NCBI GenBank assembly: GCA_027036015.1
Contig: JALVTH010000051.1
Coordinates: 1-64,000 of the forward strand
Direction of reading: 5' to 3'
Source: Campylobacteraceae bacterium
Lineage (GTDB): Bacteria > Campylobacterota > Campylobacteria > Campylobacterales > Sulfurovaceae
DNA length: 64,000 nt
The position numbers were made by a program, and so were the translations under genes. Positions 25,945 through 34,643 of the stretch are shown piece by piece. The notes below the pieces were generated by a model. The model saw nothing but the letters and a program-made list of their open reading frames with translations, was not told where the DNA came from and did not search any database. How positions within the stretch are numbered: position 1 is the stretch's first letter; the number at the start of each line of letters is the position of its first letter.

Positions 25945-26023
25945 TTTTTCTTCCTTTAAATCTTAGCTTAACAATTTTATATCCTTTTTTCCATATATTT
26001 TTAAACTTTTTGTCAACTGTTAA

Positions 26024-27046
26024 TCAATATTTTGCTTTTAGGTTTTGTTTGATAAAATCTATTAAAAATTTTGTTACATCAATTTTTTGTGCAAGCATTT
26101 TGTCTCTTCTTTTGATGAACTCCTCTTTTGGCAAGTTTAAAATTTCATTTGCTTTTTGAACAATATTCTTTCCATCTTTTAAATGAAACACCAAGCCAAA
26201 TTGCTCTTGTTCTTTAATGGTATAGGCTTCTAAAGAGTTAATATAAATTGCAGGAGTTCCAAGCATTGCACACTCACTTGCCATTGTTGCCCCCTCACCT
26301 ATAAAAAGCGAAGCATATGCCATTACATCATGTATTTTGTTTGGCGCTATTTTTAAGCGATATTGCTCTAAGAACTTTGGCAACTCTCCTTCAGAAGATA
26401 TAAAAACTTTATAATTTTTAGATAGTTCCAAAACGATTTTTTCTTTCTCTTTTATGCCGCTTTGCCCTCTATCGTGCGTGGCATTCCATGAAACAAAGCG
26501 AACCAAAATAAACTTTTCATCTTTTCTTATGCCAAGTTCCTTTGAGATAGCTTCATTTGGTTGAAAGTAGTTTGGATGCAAATAAGCAAGTTCATGATAG
26601 CCATCATAAACTACAAGTTTTTCTTTTGGCAAGTTTTTTGGATAACCAGCACTTGAGACAAAAATTTTTTGAGTAAATGGTAAATAGAGTTTTACTTGCT
26701 CCATATTAAAGGTATCTTCAAAACAAAAGTGAGGCTTTCTTAAAAGAGATGCCGTATGTGCCGCATACATTGAACCAGCACTTAAAAACAAATCTGGCTT
26801 AAACTTTAATGCAGTAAGTGTCTCTAACAAATCAAATTTAACTAAACCAAATATTTTTCCAGCTAATGTTTTATATTTTTTGCCAAAATTTACATAGGAA
26901 AAATGAAAACTTTTTAAAAGCTCTATTTCAAACTCTTTATCTCGACATGTAAAAAGCACTTTACCGCCATTTTCCTCTGCCCATTTGGCAAAATTTTTAA
27001 AAATATGCACATGAGCTGGATGGCCAATATCAATTAAAACTCTCAT
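26024..27046 (-). CDS. DUF354 glycosyltransferase-like protein
   Basis: A 340-residue GT-B-like protein. The N-terminus MRVLIDIGHPAHVHIFKNFAKW is diagnostic of DUF354, and LIFIGEGATMASECAMLGTPAIYIN near 250 matches the sugar-nucleotide-binding region of the UDP-GlcNAc epimerase/MurG-like fold. Many such proteins sit in polysaccharide loci next to FemAB-like genes, as here (4-base overlap with the neighbour upstream). Substrate unknown. Confidence 0.75.
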   Translation of the reverse strand: MRVLIDIGHPAHVHIFKNFAKWAEENGGKVLFTCRDKEFEIELLKSFHFSYVNFGKKYKTLAGKIFGLVKFDLLETLTALKFKPDLFLSAGSMYAAHTASLLRKPHFCFEDTFNMEQVKLYLPFTQKIFVSSAGYPKNLPKEKLVVYDGYHELAYLHPNYFQPNEAISKELGIRKDEKFILVRFVSWNATHDRGQSGIKEKEKIVLELSKNYKVFISSEGELPKFLEQYRLKIAPNKIHDVMAYASLFIGEGATMASECAMLGTPAIYINSLEAYTIKEQEQFGLVFHLKDGKNIVQKANEILNLPKEEFIKRRDKMLAQKIDVTKFLIDFIKQNLKAKY

Positions 27047-28017
27047 CTACCATACCTTAGCTTTTTGTAAAATTGCTTCGCTTTGAGTTTAAAAAAGTTA
27101 AAAAAAGTATCATTATAAATTTGATAATATGGGGTTCGCTCTCCTCCAAATTTGCGATAAAGTGGCTCTACACCTGGAAGCATTGAACCTTCAAAATCAA
27201 AATATTCACATTTTTTATGGAAATATTTTATTGCTTCATAAATCATGTATGTATTAGCTCCTCTTGGCATATTTTTTATATCAATCCCATTTAGCAAAAA
27301 ATAGGCTGACTTTTTCTCAAAAACAATTCCTGCGGCTGCAACACACTCTCCTTTAAAACAGGCTCCAAAACTTTTAAAAACTCCTCTTTTTTTTAGCGTT
27401 TCAACATAGTGGTAGAGTCTTTCTTTACTAAATGGGGCTTTGCCACCTTGCCTTAAAAAAGTTTTATTAACTAAGTCCCATAAAATCTCAAACTCAATAT
27501 CTTCTCTTATCTCTACACCACTTTTTTGTCCTTTTTTAATGTTGTTTTTAACGATTCCATAATGAAAATTATTATAAATTGCTTCCAAAGAGTTTTTATT
27601 GTTAATTCGGTAGGTATAGCGCGTTTTTTGGCTAAATCCATACCAAGAAAGAGGAATCCAATTAGTAAAATTTGGATGAAAATAGTAATCAAAGCTTTTT
27701 ATTTTTTGGCACTCTTTTGCAATAAGCTCCATTGCCTTATATTCGCTTGATTCTCTTTTGTGTTTATTAGATGAGCCTTTTTCAAACAAAATACCTAAAT
27801 ATTTATCAAGCATTGGATTGGCATACGTTTTAAGTTCATTTTTTGCTAAAACAATTCCAGCAACAATTTTGTTATTTTTTTGCACCGTTAAAATGTCGTA
27901 AGTTACATCTAACGCATCCAAATACCAAGTTTTTGCAAAGAGTGAGCCTTGCGGCGAATCTTCGATAAACTCGTTCCATTTCTCAAAATCACTTTTTTTT
28001 AGATATCTTAATTCCAT
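27043..28017 (-). CDS. FemAB-like GNAT acyl/aminoacyl transferase (first copy)
   Basis: A 324-residue protein with two GNAT-like halves, the pattern of the FemAB and exosortase-associated family (PF13480). Seen: SLFAKTWYLDALD in the first half, NNIKKGQKSGVEIRED at the hinge, and AGIVFEKKSAYFLLNGIDIKNMPRGANTYMIYEAIKYFHKK..YFDFEGSMLPGVEPLYRKFGG at the end, the region that binds the acyl donor. It probably adds an amino acid or acyl group to the polysaccharide or a lipid-linked repeat unit. A second homologue lies at 31428. Confidence 0.75.
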   Translation of the reverse strand: MELRYLKKSDFEKWNEFIEDSPQGSLFAKTWYLDALDVTYDILTVQKNNKIVAGIVLAKNELKTYANPMLDKYLGILFEKGSSNKHKRESSEYKAMELIAKECQKIKSFDYYFHPNFTNWIPLSWYGFSQKTRYTYRINNKNSLEAIYNNFHYGIVKNNIKKGQKSGVEIREDIEFEILWDLVNKTFLRQGGKAPFSKERLYHYVETLKKRGVFKSFGACFKGECVAAAGIVFEKKSAYFLLNGIDIKNMPRGANTYMIYEAIKYFHKKCEYFDFEGSMLPGVEPLYRKFGGERTPYYQIYNDTFFNFFKLKAKQFYKKLRYGR

Positions 28018-29267
28018 CTTAAAGCCCTATTTTCTACATCAAACTCTATTTTTTGCGCTTCTTTCCCTTTTTTAAAGAAAGGAAAGAAATAAAGCATCTG
28101 ATAGATTGGATAAAATAAAATAGCTGAAGCAAAGCTTGTTAATAAAATTCCTATTGGGATAAAATACCATCCCCTAAATTCATAAATAATGCTCCATTGC
28201 TTAAAGGTTAAAAAGAGTGTTGTAAATAAAAAAATCATTCCAACAATTCCATATTTAGCCATAAAGTCGGAAAATCCATTAACGTGAATCAAATGCACAC
28301 CACTAACGCTATATTCAGTTCGCTCAAATTTTTGTTCGCCATATCCAAAAATTGGCTGCTTTTTCAAATCCATCCAATCAATTAAAAAACTTCCAAATCG
28401 ACCAAGTGATCGACTCTCCATATCGGTTCTATCATCTTGCACAAAAGCTACGTATTTATTTCTTGTTTCATATTCGTGAATAATCTTTTTTTGTAAAAAA
28501 TCGGCTTTAAAAAATACAACTGCAATAATTGGAATTAAAAGCGAAGCAGAAATTATCTTATAAGCTGATGGTTTATTAAAAATGTAAAAAGGCACAACAG
28601 CAAAGAAAAAAACTGAAAAAGTAGCAGTTGAAAAAGTTGTAATCATGGCAATAATGTATGTTATCATATATTTGTCTAAAAGACGAAAACGATTTTCAAT
28701 CAAGCGAAAAAACATTGCCAAAGTTAAAAATGTTCCAAAACCCTTTGGTTCCCAAGCAAAACCAGAGTTTCTATATATTCCATTATCATTAAGCGTAAAA
28801 ATGAAAATATTTTCATACCAATCGCCTCTATAATCAAGAGCTGGAATATTGTGATCGATAACACCTATAATTGAACGCATCATATCATAATCATAAAGTT
28901 GTAGTAAATAAAGAGGCAATGAAATAAGCGCTAAAACATAGGTAGTTTTAGTAAAATAAGGAATGAACTTTTTCCACAACAATCTAATAAGTAAATATCC
29001 ATGTAAAACTCGAAAAAGCTCTCTAATGCTTCTTAAATCCAAATAACCAAACTTAATAATATAAATTACCCAAAGTCCAATATAAGCGGCTAAAAAATAA
29101 AGAAAGGCTTTATCAAATTCATATCCCCTCTCCCAAAAGATATACAAAGTAAAAAGTGCCGATACTACGACGGTAATATTACTAACCGTTATCGTATTAG
29201 CCGTAGCCGTAATGAAAAATCCAACTAAAAAAAGAAAATAATCCATCTTCTCTTGCGCTATTTTCAT
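28008..29267 (-). CDS. O-antigen/exopolysaccharide polymerase-like membrane protein (Wzy type)
   Basis: A 419-residue protein with ten or more membrane segments and one large periplasmic loop (about 260-330, with DRTDMESRSLGRFGSF and GYGEQKFERTEYSVSGVHLIHVNGFSDFMAKYG), the layout of Wzy and O-antigen ligases. The loop motif with Arg, His and Gly residues is consistent with a polymerase active region. The start is taken at 29267, where TAATG overlaps the stop of the upstream glycosyltransferase; the frame extends to 29300 without a site. Confidence 0.7.
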   Translation of the reverse strand: MKIAQEKMDYFLFLVGFFITATANTITVSNITVVVSALFTLYIFWERGYEFDKAFLYFLAAYIGLWVIYIIKFGYLDLRSIRELFRVLHGYLLIRLLWKKFIPYFTKTTYVLALISLPLYLLQLYDYDMMRSIIGVIDHNIPALDYRGDWYENIFIFTLNDNGIYRNSGFAWEPKGFGTFLTLAMFFRLIENRFRLLDKYMITYIIAMITTFSTATFSVFFFAVVPFYIFNKPSAYKIISASLLIPIIAVVFFKADFLQKKIIHEYETRNKYVAFVQDDRTDMESRSLGRFGSFLIDWMDLKKQPIFGYGEQKFERTEYSVSGVHLIHVNGFSDFMAKYGIVGMIFLFTTLFLTFKQWSIIYEFRGWYFIPIGILLTSFASAILFYPIYQMLYFFPFFKKGKEAQKIEFDVENRALRWN

Positions 29268-30085
29268 TACACTCGCCCCAAAGTTAAAAGTCGTCTCCAT
29301 TGTTTTTTAGCGTTATACTCACGCAATTTCTTCTCATATGGCGTAACCTCTGAAAAGAGATATCCTTGCAATAATCTCAAACCACCCTTAATATCTTTAT
29401 CTTTTATTGCTCTTTTTATGGCTCTTAACATTACATAAGGCAAAATACTTCCATTTTCTCGCATTGCTATTCCATAACGTTTCCAATCCACTCTTGCTAA
29501 AGGCTCTCTTGGCGTATACATCTTTGCTTCATAAATCGTTCTTGTTTTAAAGCCGTGTGCCTGTGCAAAAACTATGGGATAACTCTCCCAACTATAATAT
29601 TTTTGAGGAGAGCGTCTGCCAATTAAATCCCAAAAAGTATTTCGAATTAATCTTCCACTGCCTCTTACTGCATCATAATTACTTTTAATGCCATTTAAAA
29701 CTCCCGCACACATAACCAATTTTTCATCTTTTTCCATTGCATCAATTAAAAGTTTTAAATAGTTTGGCTCAAACGTTGTATCGGCCCCTACAACCATTAA
29801 ATATTTATAACTATTCTTATCTAAATGTCTATCGATATACTCATATCCAGCATTGTGTGTTTTGGCCAGTTCTGGCCTACCAAGAGCCGAATAACCTCTA
29901 TCTGGTAAATTCACCAAATGACATCCCAGCTCTTTTGCAATTTGAGGAGTATTATCACTTGAGCCATCATTAATTACAACAATAAAAAGCTCTTCGTTTG
30001 CAAATTTTGCCGTTTCTCTTAAAGAAGTTACTGTATCTTTTAGGTTATCCTCTTCATTTTTTGCTGGAATTATTACTGGAATCAT
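29267..30085 (-). CDS. Glycosyltransferase family 2
   Basis: A 272-residue GT-A enzyme. N-terminal VIIPAKNEEDNLKDTV and VINDGSSDNTPQIAKE form the nucleotide-sugar site, with the metal-binding VVGADTTFEPNYL as the DxD-like motif near residue 95. The C-terminus has no membrane segment. It would add a sugar to the lipid-linked repeat unit. It overlaps the polymerase gene by one base downstream and the deacetylase gene by four bases upstream. Confidence 0.8.
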   Translation of the reverse strand: MIPVIIPAKNEEDNLKDTVTSLRETAKFANEELFIVVINDGSSDNTPQIAKELGCHLVNLPDRGYSALGRPELAKTHNAGYEYIDRHLDKNSYKYLMVVGADTTFEPNYLKLLIDAMEKDEKLVMCAGVLNGIKSNYDAVRGSGRLIRNTFWDLIGRRSPQKYYSWESYPIVFAQAHGFKTRTIYEAKMYTPREPLARVDWKRYGIAMRENGSILPYVMLRAIKRAIKDKDIKGGLRLLQGYLFSEVTPYEKKLREYNAKKQWRRLLTLGRV

Positions 30086-31431
30086 TTTTGAAGCCTTTTT
30101 TTATGATAATTAATTGCCTTTTCATATACTTTTTTAAACTTCTTCCATTTAATGGTATTGTAACTGCTATTATGCCACAATAAAACAAACTCGCCTTGAT
30201 ATTTTTCAACTTGACATATTAAAGAAAAAATCTCATCTTCCATCTGATTTGGAGTATATTTATCCACTACTGAAGCATCCATAAAAATAAGCGGTCGTTC
30301 TTTAAGGTTGAGTTTTTCTCTTGTTAAAATATTAAACACGCTAAAAGGATAGCAAACTCCACATCTAAACCCATTGCCATTCTCAAATCCGCAACTGCTA
30401 TCCCAAGCCATTTTATTATCTTCCCATACCTGCCATGTTGTTGGCACTTCAAAGCGTAAATAGTGTTCTCTGCCAAATAAAATTGGAGTCTCAAAGGTTT
30501 TTTCTAATGTTTCTTTCTCTTTTTGAAATTGTTTTACATCATTATATGCATTATAACTTGGATGAATTCCTATAAAATGACCTTTTTGAAGGATATTTTG
30601 TGCAATCTTTTTTGCTTGTTTTGCTTTATAGCTATTATCATATTTTGTTACTCCTCCACCCATAAAAAAAAAGTATGATTTAACTCCTATACTTTCACTC
30701 AAATTCATAATATAATCAAAGGTATCAAAGGGATCTTTTTTGATTTTTAATAAAACTTTTAAATAATCAAATAAGATTTTAACAATATCAAACCCTTTTG
30801 CTCTTTTTTTTAATATATCTCCGCCAAGGCGCATAAAAAATCGTTTTGGATTACTCCATGCTTTTATATGGTCAATATCATGAGTTAGTATAAGCTTATA
30901 GCTTCTTTGTTTAAAAGGTTTGCTATATCCTAAAGCAAGAAGCATATTTTTTAAAAACTCCAAATATTCATTAACAATAGGCCGATTATAAAAATTATTT
31001 CTATACGCTAAAGAGATTTTTGAAATAAAACGGTTATGATGATCTCTTTTTTTTATAACATACTCTTCCCAGCGCGTTAGCATAAAAAAAATAGCAGCAA
31101 AAATATCAATATCACAAATTAAATTATTATTTTGAAGTTGAACCTTATTACTGCCATAGAGTAAAGGCAAGTTGATGGTTGCTATAAACTTATTTTGAAT
31201 ATATAAAACTTTTTTAGGAATATTTCCTTCATCTAAATAGCTTTTTTCTTTTGGAAACTTATAAAAAAAGTGATCATTAATAATAAGTTTTTTACCATTT
31301 TCAAGCTCTAATATCCAGCTTTTTTGATTATGAAATGCAAGAGTATAAGCAATTCCCAAAAACTCATTTAATACAACATCAATAATATATTCTCTTTCTT
31401 TTTGATTATCATAAGGAATATATACTTTCAT
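30082..31431 (-). CDS. Polysaccharide deacetylase with an N-terminal accessory domain
   Basis: A 449-residue protein. The N-terminal 170 residues resemble the DUF7033-type accessory domain often placed before deacetylases (DIFAAIFFMLTRWEEY). The C-terminal catalytic domain has the first motif LTHDIDHIKAW (Asp-rich metal site), FFFMGGG, and GHFIGIHPSYNA as the second. A final IFMDASVVDKY and LLWHNSSYN complete it. The start at 31431 overlaps the stop of the upstream gene by four bases (ATGA). Length and layout are those of EPS deacetylases, including those linked to exosortase systems. Confidence 0.75.
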   Translation of the reverse strand: MKVYIPYDNQKEREYIIDVVLNEFLGIAYTLAFHNQKSWILELENGKKLIINDHFFYKFPKEKSYLDEGNIPKKVLYIQNKFIATINLPLLYGSNKVQLQNNNLICDIDIFAAIFFMLTRWEEYVIKKRDHHNRFISKISLAYRNNFYNRPIVNEYLEFLKNMLLALGYSKPFKQRSYKLILTHDIDHIKAWSNPKRFFMRLGGDILKKRAKGFDIVKILFDYLKVLLKIKKDPFDTFDYIMNLSESIGVKSYFFFMGGGVTKYDNSYKAKQAKKIAQNILQKGHFIGIHPSYNAYNDVKQFQKEKETLEKTFETPILFGREHYLRFEVPTTWQVWEDNKMAWDSSCGFENGNGFRCGVCYPFSVFNILTREKLNLKERPLIFMDASVVDKYTPNQMEDEIFSLICQVEKYQGEFVLLWHNSSYNTIKWKKFKKVYEKAINYHKKRLQK

Positions 31432-32378
31432 TTCATTTCCTTTAGACACATCCATGCATTGAGCAATAACGAATTGCTTTTTGTAATTAAAAAATAAGGC
31501 ATTTGTTTAAACCCTAAACTTCTTGCGTGTGCTTCAATGTTTTCTCTCATGGAGCCTTCAAAATCTAAAATTTTTTGCTCTTTGTGGGCAAATTCAATTG
31601 CCTTCCACTCTAATAAACTCTCTGCTCCACTCCCTCTTAATATTGGGTCAGCCCCACTTGCTAAAAGGTAAATTGACTTTTTATCCCAAACTATATAAAG
31701 TGCTACGTGAATTTCTTTCGTTTTTTTATCAACGGCAAAGAAAATTTTTCTACTCTCATGCTCTTTGCAAGCCCTATCTAAACACAAAAAAAACTCTTTG
31801 CTATAAGGCACTTTAAGCCCTTGTCTTTGATAAGTTTTTTGAACCATTTCATAAAACTTGCTTGCATCTTCACTCTCAATTACATCAACTAATTTTTGAG
31901 CTTTTTTAATGGCAACTCTTGCTTTTTTTTGAACTTTTTGGCTCCAAAACTCTTCTAAATCCTCAAAAGGTTCTATGATATAGGTATAAAAAGTAGTTTG
32001 CTTAAAACCTCTCCAATAAAAAGGAAGCCAATTTGTAATTTTATAAGAAAAATTTTGTTTAAAGTAATCAAATTTTGGTAATTGGTCAATAAGAGCATTC
32101 ATTGCTTCTTTCTCCCAAGAGAGCTTTTTGTAATAACGAAAATTATCAGGATATTTAATATAAGGACCAAGGATTTGTGTTTTTTGAGGCTGCCCAACAA
32201 CTGTAAATGGACCTTTTTTTTTCTTCACGTATGGCATACTAGCCCAAATAATATTATTTTTTTCAAAAAGTGCTACATCCCAATTATTATTTGCCACAGC
32301 ATCTAACCACCAATATTGACTAAATATAGGAATGTCCTCTTTTTGGCAAAATTTTTTATATTTTTCTTTATTATTCAT
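31428..32378 (-). CDS. FemAB-like GNAT acyl/aminoacyl transferase (second copy)
   Basis: A 316-residue homologue of the protein at 27043, with the same C-terminal DFEGSMRENIEAHARSLGFKQMPYF block (compare DFEGSMLPGVEPLYRKFGG) and a similar hinge (KKARVAIKKAQKLVDVIESED). The copies are diverged, so they may modify different residues of the repeat unit. It overlaps the flippase gene by eight bases. Family call as PF13480/FemAB; activity unknown. Confidence 0.7.
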   Translation of the reverse strand: MNNKEKYKKFCQKEDIPIFSQYWWLDAVANNNWDVALFEKNNIIWASMPYVKKKKGPFTVVGQPQKTQILGPYIKYPDNFRYYKKLSWEKEAMNALIDQLPKFDYFKQNFSYKITNWLPFYWRGFKQTTFYTYIIEPFEDLEEFWSQKVQKKARVAIKKAQKLVDVIESEDASKFYEMVQKTYQRQGLKVPYSKEFFLCLDRACKEHESRKIFFAVDKKTKEIHVALYIVWDKKSIYLLASGADPILRGSGAESLLEWKAIEFAHKEQKILDFEGSMRENIEAHARSLGFKQMPYFLITKSNSLLLNAWMCLKEMK

Positions 32379-33633
32379 CTATCTTTCCTTTAGCCAAACG
32401 ATAAGTAATAAAAAGTGATACTAAATAATTACAAACTCCATAGAAACTAAAAAGTTTCAAAAAGAAAAGAAAGTTTTTATCTTTGCAAAAATAAACAAGC
32501 ACCATAAGCCCTAAAAAGTAACTCACTTGCCAAAAAAATTCAATTTTTAAAGCATCAAAAATATCATAAATGGCACTGAGTGCAACATAAACAAATCGAA
32601 TATAAAACAGTGGTATCACAATTTGTGCATACTCTCCAGCAATAGCCCAACTTTTCCCAAAAACGAAAATAAAAAGAGGCTTTACGCTAAAAAATAGCAC
32701 TCCAAAAAAAAGGAATCCCAAAAGTGCCATCTTTTTAAAAGTTTTTTTATAAATAGCTAAAGCATTACCTTTGTTATTTTTCTCAAATGAGGCTTCCTGA
32801 AAAAAGACTTGCCCAACAGATCCTCCAATTAAACTTGAAGGTAAGCCTAAAATCTTTTGCACCAAAGCATAAAAGCCAAGTGTTGTCACAGAAAAAAAGG
32901 AAGAGATTAAAATATTTAAAAAATGCGTCGATAATAAATTAGCCAATACGCCACCAAGAGAATATTTTGGAAAATTGGCATATTTTTTTGTAACTTTTTT
33001 TATTTCACTAACGCTTATTTCTTTTAGCTTTTCTTTATTAATAAAAACATTTTTTAAAAGTTTAATATTGGCAAAAATTTGCGCAATAATTTGCCCACTA
33101 ACAAGTCCAGTAGCTCCTTGTTTAATAAAACCTACACTAAGTTGAATAACTGCTAAGCTAAATGCTTTTATAACTTTTGAACTTGCAATATCTTTATATT
33201 GCTTGATTCTTGTATTATAATAATTTAAATTATTAAAAAGACCTACAAAAAAAACAGTTAAAGGAACAAAGTAGAGCCAAAATTTAATCTCTTTATTTCT
33301 TAGTAAATTGCTAATTTCATCAGAAAAAAAAAGAATAATAAAAAAAAGTATTATACTAAGCATTGAAGTTAGCAAAAATCCCAAAGCAAAAAGATTGAGT
33401 GCTTCTTTTTCATTCTCTGGCAACATAATGGCTAATTCATATCTTCCATTGGCAATCGTTCCAAAAATAGCTACAATTGCCATAAAAAGTGCCACAACGC
33501 CAAAATCTTGAGGTGTATAGAGTCTCGTTAAAATTGGGCTAATAGTAATTGGAATTGCTTGAGCAATGGTCGTTCCAGTTATAAGCGTTAAAACATTTTT
33601 AGCAAATTGTGATTTTGTTTTTAAAAGCATCAT
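32371..33633 (-). CDS. Polysaccharide flippase (Wzx/RfbX type)
   Basis: A 420-residue membrane protein with about twelve helices of the MATE-like Wzx superfamily. The N-terminus FAKNVLTLITGTTIAQAIPITISPILTRLYTPQDFGVVALF is typical, as are the repeated aromatic and Gly helices. It should flip lipid-linked repeat units for the Wzy-type polymerase at 28008. A four-base overlap with the sugar transferase upstream suggests coupling. Confidence 0.85.
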   Translation of the reverse strand: MMLLKTKSQFAKNVLTLITGTTIAQAIPITISPILTRLYTPQDFGVVALFMAIVAIFGTIANGRYELAIMLPENEKEALNLFALGFLLTSMLSIILFFIILFFSDEISNLLRNKEIKFWLYFVPLTVFFVGLFNNLNYYNTRIKQYKDIASSKVIKAFSLAVIQLSVGFIKQGATGLVSGQIIAQIFANIKLLKNVFINKEKLKEISVSEIKKVTKKYANFPKYSLGGVLANLLSTHFLNILISSFFSVTTLGFYALVQKILGLPSSLIGGSVGQVFFQEASFEKNNKGNALAIYKKTFKKMALLGFLFFGVLFFSVKPLFIFVFGKSWAIAGEYAQIVIPLFYIRFVYVALSAIYDIFDALKIEFFWQVSYFLGLMVLVYFCKDKNFLFFLKLFSFYGVCNYLVSLFITYRLAKGKIDE

Positions 33634-34376
33634 GAACTTCTTGCACCCCTTAAAAACGCTTTTATAAACTTAATAAAATAGATAAAATCGGTTTTAAAAC
33701 CATTTTTTTCATACTCTTGCAAATATCGTTTTTCAGATTCAATTAATGCTTCAAAACTTTTTGGTTGATCTATATAATATGGTGGAATAAGTCCAGGTTT
33801 AAATTTGCTTCTATAAGTTCTAAACTCTTTTGGATAGAGTTTAAGCATTGCATCTCCCAACGGGCGCACGCCAATGAGCTTTAAATCGCCTTTAAAAAAA
33901 TTAATTAACATTGGAAGTTCATCTAACCAATATTTTCGCAAAAATTTTCCTATTTTTGTTATTCGAAAATCATTTTTGATCGTTCCATCATCATTGAGGC
34001 CATTTACCTTAATAACATAATCTTGCAAATATTCTGAATATGGCTGCATCGTTCTAACCTTATAAACGTAAATTTTTTTGCCATTAAGCCCCGTTCTTGG
34101 CAATTTAATTAAAAAAGAATACTTTTTAGGTTTAATACTTTTTGAAAGCTCCCTGTTTTTATGAATATATAAAATCATTTTTCGTCCCATATTAATTGCT
34201 CTATCAATTTCAAATCCATAATAAAAAATCATCCCCAAATACAAAGGGCAAAATCGTTTTATATGAACTTTTAATTCCAAGCTTTCACCAATTTTGCTTG
34301 TTTTATTTAAACTCAATAAAACAGAGTCGATGCCATCAGAGCTGCAAAATACTTTCCGTTCCATAGCTCTTGTCAT
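33630..34376 (-). CDS. Bacterial sugar transferase, initiating type, with atypical N-terminus
   Basis: The C-terminal half (about 110-240) is the core of the WbaP/PglC-type sugar-phosphate transferases: VYKVRTMQPYSEYLQ, RITKIGKFLRKYWLDELPMLINFFKGDLKLIGVRPL. It would attach the first sugar phosphate to undecaprenyl phosphate. The usual N-terminal re-entrant membrane helix and KRxxD motif are not clear. Instead, residues 1-100 hold a poorly hydrophobic region with FCPLYLGMIFYYGFEIDRA. The ATG at 34376 has GAAGGAGAAGCG before it, the best start; the frame continues to 34445 without a site. It is the first gene of the polysaccharide operon. Confidence 0.7.
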   Translation of the reverse strand: MTRAMERKVFCSSDGIDSVLLSLNKTSKIGESLELKVHIKRFCPLYLGMIFYYGFEIDRAINMGRKMILYIHKNRELSKSIKPKKYSFLIKLPRTGLNGKKIYVYKVRTMQPYSEYLQDYVIKVNGLNDDGTIKNDFRITKIGKFLRKYWLDELPMLINFFKGDLKLIGVRPLGDAMLKLYPKEFRTYRSKFKPGLIPPYYIDQPKSFEALIESEKRYLQEYEKNGFKTDFIYFIKFIKAFLRGARSS

Positions 34377-34614
34377 CGCTTCTCCTTCTAAAAATATATT
34401 TAAATTTATAACATATCTTAAATTTTTGAAAAAAATATATTTCATTTTAGAATATTAATTTTTATCAGTTTTTAAGGACTTTATAAAGAATTTATGTAAA
34501 TATTTATCAAATAACTCTTCTTTTATAAAATCTTTTAATGATTAATTGGGATTAAATTGATTTCAAAAAATATAACATTTCGATATTTTTTTTTTGTAAA
34601 AAAAGAGATTGTGT

Positions 34615-34620
34615 TATAAT
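34615..34620 (+). promoter_or_regulatory. -10 box of the hybrid signalling gene
   Basis: TGTGTTATAAT is an extended -10 sequence 24 bases before the GTG at 34644. Confidence 0.5.
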
Positions 34621-34643
34621 CAAAAAAAACAAAGGCTAAAAAA

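Noticed and set aside
22846-34376. Horizontal island or phage for the polysaccharide locus
   Set aside because: No integrase, flanking repeats or evident composition change seen; gene content is normal for an EPS locus.
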